64,000 nucleotides of DNA from Kaistia hirudinis (GTDB lineage: Bacteria > Pseudomonadota > Alphaproteobacteria > Rhizobiales > Kaistiaceae). This document shows, in pieces, positions 33,985 to 43,055 of this stretch (the stretch's first letter is position 1; each line of letters starts with the position of its first letter). Location of the stretch: assembly GCF_014196455.1 (NCBI RefSeq), contig NZ_JACIDS010000003.1, positions 186,001-250,000 of the forward strand, written 5' to 3'. The position numbers and the translations under genes are program-made. Below the pieces are notes generated by a model. It searched no databases and was not told the origin of the DNA. It was given only the letters and a program-made list of their open reading frames with translations.

Positions 33985-36093
33985 TCAGGCCAGACTGCGC
34001 ACCTGAGGTTCGCGGTCCCATTGCCGGGTCGCTGCTGCCGTGGCGAAGTCCTTGCCGGATTTCGTCACATCGAGGATCAGCTCGTCCGCAGTGACGCCGG
34101 CCTTGTCGAGCAGCGCGGCTGCCGCGGGAACATGGCCGATCGCCTTGAGATGCACGAAGGCGTCCTGCACGAAATCGACCGCCGCGCTGTCCTTTACGAG
34201 TTCGGCGCAGCCGCTCTCCGAGACGATCAGTGCGACCGCGTCGAAGAGGACCGAGGGCGAGCCCGCGAGCTGGCCATCGGCGGGCAGCAGCGCGCCATTT
34301 GCGAGCGTGACGCCGCCGATCCGGGGCGCGACGATCTTCACGGAACCGCCGGCCGATTCGACGGCGTGGCGGACCTCCTCGACAATGGCGCCGTCGGCAC
34401 CATCGGTCACCAGGATCGCCACAGTCCTCCCCTTCAGCGAGGGCGGGTATTTGCCGATGATGCGCAGCGCCGGCGAGGGCGCCATATCCTGCGGCGGAGC
34501 GGCAGGTTCCGACGCCTCAGGGAGCTCGACATTCAGCCCCTTGGCGACCCGTGTCGCCAGATCCTCGTCGACATTGCGCAGATTGGCGATCATCCGCAGC
34601 CGCACCGCAGCGAGCGTCACCTTCGACAGTTCAAAGACGATGGCGCTGGCGATATGCGCCTGTTCGATCGCGGTCTGCGACCGATAGAACATCCGCGCCT
34701 GCGAATAATGATCGGCGAAGCTCTCCGGCCGCAGCCGCGTCTTGGGGCCGTCCAGCGCCAGCCCGAAGGTGCGGAAGCCGCCAGCCGGATCCTCGCGCGG
34801 TCCGCCGATCTCGCCCTCGCTCGCCAGGCTGTTGGGCTCGTAATTGGCGCGGCCGGTCGGAACCGCAGTCTGCATGTGGCCGTCGCGCTGGAAGTTCTGG
34901 AATGGGCAGCCCTTGGCCCGGTTGATCGGAAGCTGATGGAAATTCACGGTGCCGAGCCGCGAGAGCTGCGTGTCCTGATAGGAGAACAGCCTGCCCTGCA
35001 GCAGGGGATCTTCGGACACGTCGATGCCCGGCGGCATGTTGGTCGGCAGGAAGGCGACCTGTTCTGTCTCGGCGAAGAAATTGTCCGGGTTGCGGTCGAG
35101 CACCAGGCGCCCGATGAAGCGGATCGGGACCAGCTCTTCCGGGATCAGCTTGGTCGCATCGAGAATATCGAACGGCAGCGCGTCGGCCTCTTCGGCCGTC
35201 ACGATCTGGACGCCGAATTCCCATTCGGGAAAATCGCCCGCCGCGATGGCCTCATACAGGTCGCGGCGATGATAGTCCGGATCGGCTCCGGCGATCTTCA
35301 CCGCCTCGTCCCAGCAGGTCGATTGGAGGCCGAGCTTCGGCCGCCAGTGGAACTTGACGAAGACGGCCTCGTCGCGGTCGTTCAGCAGGCGGAACGTATT
35401 GACGCCGAAGCCTTCGATCATGCGCAGGGAGCGCGGAATGCCGCGATCCGACATCGCCCACATAACCATGTGGGTCGATTCCGGCATCAGGCCGATGAGA
35501 TCCCAGAACGTGTCATGTGCGCTCGCCGCCTGCGGATAGCCGCGGTCGGCCTCCATCTTCACGGCGTGAATGAGATCGGGAAACTTGATCGCATCCTGGA
35601 TGAAGAACACCGGGATGTCGTTGCCGACGAGGTCCCAATTGCCCTCCTTCGTATAGAACTTGACCGCGAAGCCGCGCACGTCCCGCGGCGTATCGACGGA
35701 TCCGGCGCCGCCGGCGACGGTCGAAAAGCGGACGAAGACCTCCGTCTTTTCGCCGACCTCGGTGAGGATTTTGGCGCGTGTGAACCCGTCGAGCGACTGC
35801 GTCAGCTCGAAGAAGCCGTGCGCCGCCGATCCCCGCGCATGAACGATGCGCTCCGGGATCCGCTCGTGATCGAAATGCTGGATCTTCTCGCGGAGGATGA
35901 AATCCTCCAGGAGGCTCGGTCCGCGCGCGCCGCCCTTGAGCGAGTTCTGGTTGTCGCCGATGGGAACGCCGTGATTGGTCGTCAGCCGCCGCTCGGGCGC
36001 TGCCTCGGTCTGATGCAGTTCCCCGCCATTCCCGCGCAGCGCCGCTGCGTCCGGTCCCTCGCGCCCCGGTGCCTTGTCCTTGCGATCAGCCAT
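33985..36093 (-). CDS. katE: Large-subunit (clade 2) catalase, HPII type
   Basis: A 702-residue heme catalase. The distal His lies in RIVHARGSAAHGFF near 78, the distal Asn in VGNDIPVFFIQDAIKFPD near 150, and the proximal Tyr in QARMFYRSQT near 365. A C-terminal DJ-1/GATase-like domain (about 550-702; GRTVAILVTDGAD) marks the large-subunit clade. The start at the ATG 36093, after GGGAG, matches the clade's Lys/Asp-rich N-terminus. Converts hydrogen peroxide to water and oxygen in the cytoplasm. Follows the DUF892 gene with a 131-base gap and may share its stress promoter. Confidence 0.95.
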   Translation of the reverse strand: MADRKDKAPGREGPDAAALRGNGGELHQTEAAPERRLTTNHGVPIGDNQNSLKGGARGPSLLEDFILREKIQHFDHERIPERIVHARGSAAHGFFELTQSLDGFTRAKILTEVGEKTEVFVRFSTVAGGAGSVDTPRDVRGFAVKFYTKEGNWDLVGNDIPVFFIQDAIKFPDLIHAVKMEADRGYPQAASAHDTFWDLIGLMPESTHMVMWAMSDRGIPRSLRMIEGFGVNTFRLLNDRDEAVFVKFHWRPKLGLQSTCWDEAVKIAGADPDYHRRDLYEAIAAGDFPEWEFGVQIVTAEEADALPFDILDATKLIPEELVPIRFIGRLVLDRNPDNFFAETEQVAFLPTNMPPGIDVSEDPLLQGRLFSYQDTQLSRLGTVNFHQLPINRAKGCPFQNFQRDGHMQTAVPTGRANYEPNSLASEGEIGGPREDPAGGFRTFGLALDGPKTRLRPESFADHYSQARMFYRSQTAIEQAHIASAIVFELSKVTLAAVRLRMIANLRNVDEDLATRVAKGLNVELPEASEPAAPPQDMAPSPALRIIGKYPPSLKGRTVAILVTDGADGAIVEEVRHAVESAGGSVKIVAPRIGGVTLANGALLPADGQLAGSPSVLFDAVALIVSESGCAELVKDSAAVDFVQDAFVHLKAIGHVPAAAALLDKAGVTADELILDVTKSGKDFATAAATRQWDREPQVRSLA

Positions 36094-36224
36094 GGTGAAA
36101 CTCCCGGAGGTTCGATCTGGATCGCCGCATCCCGCGGCCAGGGAAGAGCCCGGCGAGGCAAGCCCGCGGGAAGCCGGCATGGAGCATCCGCCGTTCGCGT
36201 GGAACGACGGACGCACGCCCGATG

Positions 36225-36713
36225 TCAGGCAGCAGCTTCGTTCACGGAAGCCAGCGCGAGATCCGTCAGGAGACGATCGGTCTTCTCTTCCTCGTCGAGC
36301 GTCTCGCCGAGGAGCTTCGCGACGTCGTTGAGGCCGAGTTCGTTGGCCCAGGCCTGCAAGGCGCCATAGCGGGCGATCTCATAGTGCTCCACGGCCTGCG
36401 CCGCCGCCACGAGCCCGGCATCGAGGGCGCTGTTGCCCTTGAATTCCGCCGCGACCTCGTCGCCTTCCTTCAGAATGCCCTTGATCGCTTCGCACGGAAC
36501 CGATTCCGCCTTGACGCCCAGAGACTTGAACACGGCGTCGAGCCGCTTCACCTGGCCTTCGGTCTGGGTGAGATGGGTTTCGAACGCGGCCTTGAGCTTG
36601 GGCGAGGTCGCGGCGGCAGCCATCTTGGGCAATGCCTTCAGGATGGCGTGCTCGGCGAAATAGACATCCTTGATCGTGTGCACGAGCAAAGCCTTCAGGT
36701 CTTTGTCAGCCAT
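36225..36713 (-). CDS. DUF892 ferritin-like protein (YciE/YciF family)
   Basis: A 162-residue four-helix protein. Family marks include LLVHTIKDVYFAEHAILKAL near the N-terminus, ETHLTQTEGQVKRLDAVF near 50 and AAAQAVEHYEIARYGALQAW near 105; the Glu/His residues in these helices form the di-metal site. Members are general-stress proteins of unknown chemistry. An EcfG-like promoter lies about 75 bases upstream. Confidence 0.93.
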   Translation of the reverse strand: MADKDLKALLVHTIKDVYFAEHAILKALPKMAAAATSPKLKAAFETHLTQTEGQVKRLDAVFKSLGVKAESVPCEAIKGILKEGDEVAAEFKGNSALDAGLVAAAQAVEHYEIARYGALQAWANELGLNDVAKLLGETLDEEEKTDRLLTDLALASVNEAAA

Positions 36714-36786
36714 GGATTTCTTCCTTCAATGGGGGTCAGGGTCTATAGCGGCCGACATGTGTCGATGGCGCGCCCTCGTGCCAGTC

Positions 36787-36811
36787 AACCGGGTGGTCGG
36801 GGATTGGTTCC
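36787..36811 (-). promoter_or_regulatory. EcfG-type general stress promoter
   Basis: On the minus strand GGAAC, 16 bases, GGTT. This matches the alphaproteobacterial EcfG consensus (GGAAC-N16/17-CGTT) with one mismatch in the -10. It points at the DUF892 gene. Confidence 0.6.
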
Positions 36812-36838
36812 ACCCCCAAGTGCGCGCCGGCTCATGAG

Positions 36839-37984
36839 CTACTTCATCAGACCGGCCTGCCGCAGCGCTGTCTCGATCACGGACCGGATCGGATCGGTGC
36901 TGGCGCCGGACGGTGTCGCCGGGCGCTGCGGCCGCGGTTCGAACCGCTCGGCGGCCGGCGGCATTTCCGTCGAATGCACGAACTCGCTCGCTTCGAGCGG
37001 GCGATCGTCATTGGCGCGCGCAACGGCCGTATCGGAAGCGGCCACGATGGACCAGGACCGGGCGATGTGCCGCGTCGAGGAAATCCCCTGATCCAGCATG
37101 AAGGGTCCGGCATGACCGAGCCCGTCGCCGCCCCTCGTCTGCAGCGGCGTGCCATGGCCCATGCCGCTGATGAGGTAGAGCTCCAGCCGATCGCCCCAGC
37201 GTCGCCGCATATGGCCATCCACCAAGCTCGTCTCGCTCGAATGAGCCGGCAAACCGTGCACGCCGCGCCACTGCTCCAGGATCGCATCGGCATTGGCGAC
37301 GCTCACGGTCTGGTCGGCATTGCCATGCCAGACGGAGACCGTCGGCCACGGACCGGCATGATCTGAGGCGTCCAGCACCCGCTGCGCGAGCTCTGGGCCC
37401 GAAGGACCGCCATGACCGCGCATGCGGTCGAACGCCTCCGGCACGGTCGCCGCGACGTCATAGGGCAAACCGGCGATGATGGCGCCGCCGGCAAAGAGTT
37501 CGGGATAGGTCGCGAGCATCACCGATGTCATGGCGCCGCCAGCGGAGAGGCCGGTGATAAAGATCCGCTCCTCGTCGATGCCGTGATCTTCGACCATTCT
37601 CGCGATCATCTGCCGGATCGACAGCGCCTCGCCCGATCCGCGCCCCGTATCCGCCGGCTCGAACCAGTTGAAGCAGAGATTGGTGTTGTTGGACCGCGTC
37701 TGTTCGGGGAACAGCAGGGCGAAGCCCTGCGCGTCGGCCAGCGTCGACCAGCCGGAGCCATGGTCATAGGCGGCGGCGGACTGCGTGCAGCCATGCAGCA
37801 CGACGACCAGCGGCGCATGACGTGGCAGCTGAGGCGGCACATAGGTCCGGGCGCGCAGGGCGCCGGGATTGGTTCCGAAACCGGTCAGATCGGCGAGGCG
37901 ATCGACAATTCCCGGCGCTGCCGCCTGATGATGGACCGACCGCAAAGCGGAAAGCCGCGCGAGGGTGTCCGAGAGCTTCCGCAT
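36839..37984 (-). CDS. PHB-depolymerase/feruloyl-esterase-like alpha/beta hydrolase (LpqC family)
   Basis: A 381-residue serine hydrolase: oxyanion region VVVLHGCTQSAAAYDHGSGW near 68, nucleophile ITGLSAGGAMTSVM near 152, PTVSVWHGNADQTVSV near 218 carrying the acid, and the catalytic His in SGMGHGTPLQT near 280. The C-terminal 60 residues are low-complexity. No signal peptide is seen. Start at 37984 follows AAGGAG with five bases spacing. An EcfG-like promoter lies about 50 bases upstream, so it may be a stress-induced esterase or intracellular polyester hydrolase. Confidence 0.9.
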   Translation of the reverse strand: MRKLSDTLARLSALRSVHHQAAAPGIVDRLADLTGFGTNPGALRARTYVPPQLPRHAPLVVVLHGCTQSAAAYDHGSGWSTLADAQGFALLFPEQTRSNNTNLCFNWFEPADTGRGSGEALSIRQMIARMVEDHGIDEERIFITGLSAGGAMTSVMLATYPELFAGGAIIAGLPYDVAATVPEAFDRMRGHGGPSGPELAQRVLDASDHAGPWPTVSVWHGNADQTVSVANADAILEQWRGVHGLPAHSSETSLVDGHMRRRWGDRLELYLISGMGHGTPLQTRGGDGLGHAGPFMLDQGISSTRHIARSWSIVAASDTAVARANDDRPLEASEFVHSTEMPPAAERFEPRPQRPATPSGASTDPIRSVIETALRQAGLMK

Positions 37985-38029
37985 GACGTCTCCTTGTGCC
38001 AACGGCGGATGCGCCGATGCTGCCGGTTA

Positions 38030-38054
38030 AACGCATGGTCGCCCCTTTCGTTGC
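38030..38054 (-). promoter_or_regulatory. Candidate EcfG-type promoter
   Basis: On the minus strand GCAAC, 16 bases, CGTT: one mismatch to GGAAC-N16-CGTT. Directs transcription toward the esterase gene. Confidence 0.4.
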
Positions 38055-38203
38055 TGCAGTGCACAATGAGTCTTTCGCATCCGACGAGCGGTGTGGCGGA
38101 AACGAAGATTCTGCGATCATGCGGATCGAAATGCTGCGTTCGTCGTTGAGAAGCGTCGTCGTGCGCATGGCTCCCGCCGGACGCGCCTTGCCTGCAGGCT
38201 GAG

Positions 38204-39310
38204 ATGTCAGATCCGCTCATCAAGTTTGAAGTCCCTGCCGCCGAAACGGTCCCTCTGGAACCGCCTGATCTCGCCGGGGAAAGGGGGCCGCTGACGTCGG
38301 ATCTGAAGCTGCTCGTGCTGGTCTGCCTTCTCGTCATCGCAGTCCTGGTCGTCGCCTATCTGGCTGCCGACATCATTCTCCCGATCGTGCTGGCCCTCGT
38401 GCTGAAGCTCTTGCTGCAGCCGGGCATGCGGTTCCTCGAAAAGCTCCGCATCCCGCGCAGCCTCTCGGCGCTGCTGCTGATCATCTCGATCTTCGCCGTC
38501 ATCGTGGCGGTGGGCGCCGCCATGTCGGGGCCCGCGGCGGCCTGGGCAGCCAAGCTGCCGGGTGGCATCGCCAAGCTCGAGGAGCGGCTTCGCTTTCTCA
38601 GCCGCCCGATCCAGACGCTGCAGACATTCCTACATCAATTCGATGGCGACGGCGCCGCGGTCGCCGCCGCGGGGCCGACCACGTCGGAACTGCTGCTCAA
38701 GGGAACGCAGCATTTCGCGAGCGGCTTCTTCGAGATGCTGCTGATCCTCTTCTTTCTGCTGATCTCGGGCGACACGTTCCTGCGCCGGATGGTCGAGATC
38801 GTCCCGAGCTTCCGCGACAAGCGCCGCGTGGTGGAGCTGTCGCAGCAGGTCGAGGAGAATGTCTCCGCCTATCTGGTCACCATCACGCTGATGAATGCCG
38901 GGGTTGGCGTCGCGACCGGCCTAGCCATGTGGGCCTGCGGGCTTGGCGATCCGATCCTCTGGGGCGGTGTCGCATTTCTTCTGAACTACGTGCCCATCAT
39001 GGGCCCCTTCGCCGGCGTCGGTCTCTTCCTGCTGGCCGGGCTGTTGACGATGGATCAGCTCTGGCAGGCGCTCTTGCCCGCCGGACTCTATTTCCTGATC
39101 CACCTCATCGAAGGCGAAATGGTCACTCCGATCCTGCTGGCGCGGCGGTTCACCCTTAATCCCGTGCTGGTGATCATCTCCCTGATCTTCTGGTTCTGGA
39201 TGTGGGGCGTCCCGGGCGCCATTCTGGCGGTCCCGATGCTCGCCATCACCAAGATCGTCTGCGACGGCATCAAGCCCCTCAACCCGCTCGGCCACTTCCT
39301 TGAGGGGTAG
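38204..39310 (+). CDS. AI-2E family transporter (PerM/TqsA-like)
   Basis: A 368-residue membrane protein with a cytoplasmic N-terminal 40 residues, two TM segments near 35-95 (LLVLVCLLVIAVLVVAYLAA, then PRSLSALLLIISIFAVIVAV) and further TM clusters near 170-190 and 235-330. The family segment VAFLLNYVPIMGPFAGVGLFL is near 255. Exports small molecules or acts as a secondary transporter; the autoinducer-2 link holds only for some members. Divergent from the esterase gene. Confidence 0.9.
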   Translation: MSDPLIKFEVPAAETVPLEPPDLAGERGPLTSDLKLLVLVCLLVIAVLVVAYLAADIILPIVLALVLKLLLQPGMRFLEKLRIPRSLSALLLIISIFAVIVAVGAAMSGPAAAWAAKLPGGIAKLEERLRFLSRPIQTLQTFLHQFDGDGAAVAAAGPTTSELLLKGTQHFASGFFEMLLILFFLLISGDTFLRRMVEIVPSFRDKRRVVELSQQVEENVSAYLVTITLMNAGVGVATGLAMWACGLGDPILWGGVAFLLNYVPIMGPFAGVGLFLLAGLLTMDQLWQALLPAGLYFLIHLIEGEMVTPILLARRFTLNPVLVIISLIFWFWMWGVPGAILAVPMLAITKIVCDGIKPLNPLGHFLEG

Positions 39311-39441
39311 GCCCACGGACCAGCTACGACTAACCCCATTCGCGATCGATACTGGACGCGAGATCGGGTCGACGCCGGCGCTGTCCCCGCCGATAGCGGT
39401 GGCGCGACCGACTGAGCAGAGGGCGCTCGAACAGCGCTTCG

Positions 39442-40674
39442 TCAGCCCTGAAGCTTGTAGAGCCCGACGTCGATTGCGCCGGCGCGGAAGCCGCCTTCGC
39501 AATAGCTGAGATAATACGTCCAGAGCCGTCGGAAATTCGCGTCGAAGCCGAGCTTCTCCATCTGAGCTTCGGCGGCGACGAAGCGTTCGCGCCATGCGGC
39601 GAGGGTGTGGGCATAGCCCAGGCCGAAGCATTGGCGTTCGACCAGTTTGAGACCCGCGCGGCTGGCGTGATCGGTGATATGCGCCTTGGTCGGCAGCATG
39701 CCGCCGGGAAAGATGTGGCGCTGGATGAAGTCGGTGTGGCGCCGGTAGTGCTCGAAGCGGTCGTCGGCGATGGTGATCACCTGGAGCACGGCCGTGCCGC
39801 CTTCCCTGAGGCTGGCGCGGAGCCGCTCGAAATAGGTCGGCCAATAGGCTTCGCCCACGGCTTCCAGCATCTCGATCGAGACGACGCGATCGTAGCGCTC
39901 GTTGACGTCGCGATAATCCTGGAGGCGAAGATCGACGCGCTCCGCCAGTGCCGGCTCCGCGCCGATCATCGCCTGCGCATAGGCGAGCTGCTCTTTGGAG
40001 AGGGTGATCCCCGTCACGTCCAGACCGCGCCGGCCGAGCGAGGCGGCGAGCGCGCCCCAGCCGCAGCCGATCTCAAGCACGCGGTCCCCTTCCGTCGCAT
40101 CCAGCATTGCGGCGATGCGCGCGAGCTTCTCCTGCTGCGCCGCCTCCAGCGTCATGGCGGGACGGGAATAGATGGCGGATGAATAGGACATGCTCTCGTC
40201 GAGCCAGGCGCGGTAGAAATCATTGCCGAGATCATAGTGGAAGGCGATGTTGCGCCGGCTGCCCGCCTTGGAGTTGGTTCTGAGCGCATGGCGCAGCCGA
40301 TTCCACAGCCGGATCGGCGGCAGAGCAGCGATCCGCGCCGAGAGGGAAGGCAGGTTGCGCGCCGCGAGCTCGATGAAGGCGGGCAGGTCCGGACTCGACC
40401 AGTCGCCCGCGATATAGGCATCGGAGAACGCGACGCCGCCGCCCGTGGCGAGACGGCGCAGCGCGCGCCAGCGATGCAGGACCAGCGTCGCCTCGGGGCC
40501 CGGCGTCGTTCCGCGCGCCGTGATGCGCCGGCCCGTCGGCGTCACCACCGTCAGCGTGCCCGCCGTGATCCGCCTGGCGAGACCGGCGAGCATCCTCTCG
40601 CGCAGCCCGACGCGCGGTCCGCCCTTGTCGAGCGTGCCGGGGAAATCGTCGAGACCGTTGGCGTCGATATGCAT
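39442..40674 (-). CDS. cfa: Cyclopropane-fatty-acyl-phospholipid synthase family methyltransferase
   Basis: A 410-residue SAM-dependent enzyme. It has NIAFHYDLGNDFYRAWLDES with MSYSSAIY near 135, the SAM motif VLEIGCGWGALAASLGRRG near 190, GITLSKEQLAYAQ and the active-site region QRHIFPGGMLPTK near 320. Transfers a methylene or methyl group to unsaturated acyl chains of membrane phospholipids. Third gene of an operon with DUF1365 (12-base gap) and an FAD oxidoreductase, divergent from rpoE-chrR; such cfa genes belong to the singlet-oxygen regulon in related bacteria. Confidence 0.94.
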   Translation of the reverse strand: MHIDANGLDDFPGTLDKGGPRVGLRERMLAGLARRITAGTLTVVTPTGRRITARGTTPGPEATLVLHRWRALRRLATGGGVAFSDAYIAGDWSSPDLPAFIELAARNLPSLSARIAALPPIRLWNRLRHALRTNSKAGSRRNIAFHYDLGNDFYRAWLDESMSYSSAIYSRPAMTLEAAQQEKLARIAAMLDATEGDRVLEIGCGWGALAASLGRRGLDVTGITLSKEQLAYAQAMIGAEPALAERVDLRLQDYRDVNERYDRVVSIEMLEAVGEAYWPTYFERLRASLREGGTAVLQVITIADDRFEHYRRHTDFIQRHIFPGGMLPTKAHITDHASRAGLKLVERQCFGLGYAHTLAAWRERFVAAEAQMEKLGFDANFRRLWTYYLSYCEGGFRAGAIDVGLYKLQG

Positions 40675-40686
40675 GCGTTGGGGTCC

Positions 40687-41472
40687 TCAGGATCGGTGCG
40701 AGGGCGAGATGGTCACGGGCGTGGCCGGGGCGGCGGGGCGCGGTCGAAGGCCGATGCCCTTGATCCAGATCCGCAGCGCCTCCCAGTGAATGCCGGCCAT
40801 CACCTTCAGCGTCAGGAACGGATAGGCGGCGAAGGCGCGGGCGAGCTGAACATCGTCGAGCGGACGCCGGGCCGCATGGTGGACGGCGCTCAGCACCGGT
40901 CCTTCGGCATCGCTGGCCAGGATCGAGACATGGACCTCCTCGCCGGGCGGGCGGATGCGGAACGCATAGGTCAGGTCCATGTCCATGAAAGGCGAGACGT
41001 AGAACTGCTTCTCGGCCCGTTGGCGCAGCGGATATGCGGCGCCGTCCGTCACCGGGATCAGGTAGCTGTGACGCTGGCCGAAGGTGTTGTTGACCTCGTA
41101 GAGCAGGGCGAGCAGCGAGCCGTCGCGGCGGTGGCAGAAATAGATGCTGATGGGGTTGAACGCGTAGCCGAGGAGGCGCGGCATGGCGAGCAGCCTGACC
41201 GGCCCGCCATCTGGCTCCAGCCCGGCCGAGACGAGCAGCCCTTCGACCTGCGCCTTGAGCGACCCGGCGCCGTATCCGCCATGGTCGCCGTCATGGAAGC
41301 TGAAGATGTTGAAGCGGTTGCGCGAGAAGAGACGCAGCCGCCGATCGAGCGCCTCCAGTTCGTCGAGGTCCAGCAGCAGCGAGAAGATGCGGTAGGCGAG
41401 GCGGTGGCGGCGCGGCTTGAGCCGCACATGCATCACCGAGCCGGCATAGAGCGCGGAGGCGGTTTCGGTCAT
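40687..41472 (-). CDS. DUF1365 family protein
   Basis: A 261-residue DUF1365 protein: SALYAGSVMHVRLKPRRHRL near the N-terminus, MPRLLGYAFNPISIYFCHRR near 100, EVNNTFGQRHSYLIP near 130 and KQFYVSPFMDMDLTYAFRI near 165. No enzyme activity is established for the family. It nearly always lies beside the FAD oxidoreductase and CFA synthase, suggesting membrane-lipid modification. Its ATG overlaps the upstream stop by four bases. Confidence 0.92.
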   Translation of the reverse strand: MTETASALYAGSVMHVRLKPRRHRLAYRIFSLLLDLDELEALDRRLRLFSRNRFNIFSFHDGDHGGYGAGSLKAQVEGLLVSAGLEPDGGPVRLLAMPRLLGYAFNPISIYFCHRRDGSLLALLYEVNNTFGQRHSYLIPVTDGAAYPLRQRAEKQFYVSPFMDMDLTYAFRIRPPGEEVHVSILASDAEGPVLSAVHHAARRPLDDVQLARAFAAYPFLTLKVMAGIHWEALRIWIKGIGLRPRPAAPATPVTISPSHRS

Positions 41473-42818
41473 CGGACCGGTTCCAGCGCCGCAGGCGCGA
41501 TGCGGCCCTGCGGCAGGCCGATGCGACCGGATTCGTCGGCAACCCGCCAGGGCCGGCGCACGCCCCCCAGCGCTTCGGCGACGGCGAGCCCGGCCTGAAG
41601 ACCGTCCTCATGGAAGCCGGCGCCGAAATAGGAGCCGCAGAACCACACGCCGCCATCCCCCTGCAGCGACCAGAGCCGCGCCTGCGCCGCCATGGCGCCC
41701 ACATCGAACAGGGGGTGATCATAGCTGGTCAAATAGCTGATCGTGGCCGGATCGGGATCGATCGAGGGATTGAGCGTGACGAAGAGCTGCTGCTCGCCCG
41801 CGATATCCTGCAGCCGGTTCATCCAATAGGTCACGCAGAGCTGCGTGTCGGACCGACGGTCGGCCAGATAGTTCCACGCCGACCACGCCTTGCGCCGGCG
41901 CGGCATCAGGCGCGGATCCGAATGCAGAACCGCGTCGTTGCGGCTGTAGCGGAAGGCGCCGAGCACGTCGCGCTCCGCGCCGGTCGGCTGGTCCAGCATG
42001 GCGAGCGCCTGATCGGCATGCGTCGCGATCACGATCTGGTCGAAATAGCTTTCGCCGCCCGCCGCATCGACGATCGTCACGCCGACATGCTGGCGGCGCA
42101 CGCCGCGCACCGTCCGACCGGTCTTGATCCTGCCGCCGAAATCCTCGCGGAGCCGCGCGACATAGCTCCGGCTGCCGCCGACGACCGTGCGCCAGACCGG
42201 CCGGTCGGTGAGCTGCAGCAGGCCGTGATTCTCGCAGAACCGCACGAAGGCGGCCGCCGGATAGGCGCCGACATCGGCGGCCGGCGTCGACCAGATCGCG
42301 GCCGCCATCGGATAGAGATGATCGTCGCGAAAGGCTTGGCCGTATTTGTTGGCATCCAGATAGTGATCGAGGCTCTCCAGGCCCATCTTGGGCAGGTCCC
42401 GCCGGGCGTGGCGATAGAACCGCAGCAGATCGGCCAGCATCGACGCGAAGCGGGGGGACGCCAGGTTCCGCGGCTGCGCGAACAGGCCGGAGAGCCCGGA
42501 CCCCGAATATTCGAGCCGCCCGCCATCGAGCGACACGCCGAACGACATGTTGGATGCCTGCGTCGCGACGCCGAGATGCGCGAACAGGGCGGTGAGGTTG
42601 GGATAGGTCTTTTCGTTGTAGACGATGAAGCCGGTATCGACGGGCGTCTCGCCCACATCGACGGTGTTGGAGTGGCCGCCAAGTCGGTGTTCCGTCTCGA
42701 ACAGCGTGACGTCATGGCGCCGGGACAGCAGCCAGGCCGCCGAGAGACCCGAGATGCCCGCACCGACCACGCCGATGCGCATGGGACGCTCTGGTCCGAA
42801 GTCCTGACGCATGTTCAT
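41469..42818 (-). CDS. FAD-dependent oxidoreductase of the RpoE/ChrR regulon (COG2907, amine-oxidase fold)
   Basis: A 449-residue flavoprotein: GVVGAGISGLSAAWLLSRRH near residue 14, TLFETEHRLGGHSNTVDVG near 35, DTGFIVYNEKTYPNLTALFA and C-terminal GVWFCGSYFGAGFHEDGLQA. A homologue in Rhodobacter sphaeroides (RSP_1091/UfaD) lies in the RpoE regulon and has been tied to furan/unsaturated fatty-acid formation; I cite this from memory. Two starts are possible, 42818 and 42782; neither has a strong ribosome site, and the earlier one is given. The promoter TGATCC-N18-TACATT lies 44 bases upstream. Confidence 0.9.
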   Translation of the reverse strand: MNMRQDFGPERPMRIGVVGAGISGLSAAWLLSRRHDVTLFETEHRLGGHSNTVDVGETPVDTGFIVYNEKTYPNLTALFAHLGVATQASNMSFGVSLDGGRLEYSGSGLSGLFAQPRNLASPRFASMLADLLRFYRHARRDLPKMGLESLDHYLDANKYGQAFRDDHLYPMAAAIWSTPAADVGAYPAAAFVRFCENHGLLQLTDRPVWRTVVGGSRSYVARLREDFGGRIKTGRTVRGVRRQHVGVTIVDAAGGESYFDQIVIATHADQALAMLDQPTGAERDVLGAFRYSRNDAVLHSDPRLMPRRRKAWSAWNYLADRRSDTQLCVTYWMNRLQDIAGEQQLFVTLNPSIDPDPATISYLTSYDHPLFDVGAMAAQARLWSLQGDGGVWFCGSYFGAGFHEDGLQAGLAVAEALGGVRRPWRVADESGRIGLPQGRIAPAALEPVR

Positions 42819-42861
42819 CTGCGAGCGTTCCAGCCAATAGAGTGGAGAGGCGGTATCGGCT

Positions 42862-42891
42862 AATGTACGCAGCCGGCTCGGCCATGGATCA
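42862..42891 (-). promoter_or_regulatory. RpoE-type promoter for the FAD oxidoreductase-DUF1365-cfa operon
   Basis: On the minus strand TGATCC (42891-42886), 18 bases, TACATT (42867-42862). Same spacing and -35 as the rpoE and DUF2177 promoters. Confidence 0.65.
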
Positions 42892-42949
42892 CCCGACGGC
42901 GCGGTCTCGCCCGGTGCTTGATCGCCCCGCAATCGATCGCCCGGCTGAC

Positions 42950-42979
42950 TGATCCGCCGACGCGGTCGGTGCGTAGAAG
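42950..42979 (+). promoter_or_regulatory. RpoE-type autoregulatory promoter of rpoE-chrR
   Basis: TGATCC (42950-42955), 18 bases, TAGAAG (42974-42979). With the GTG start at 43056 this leaves a short 5' UTR containing GGAGG. A start at the ATG 42984 would make the transcript almost leaderless. Confidence 0.65.
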
Positions 42980-43055
42980 GGGCATGAATGCGCCGCTGGA
43001 CCACATATCCTCAGGAGAGCCCATCCGGCTTCCGTCGTTTCGGCGGAGGCGGACG

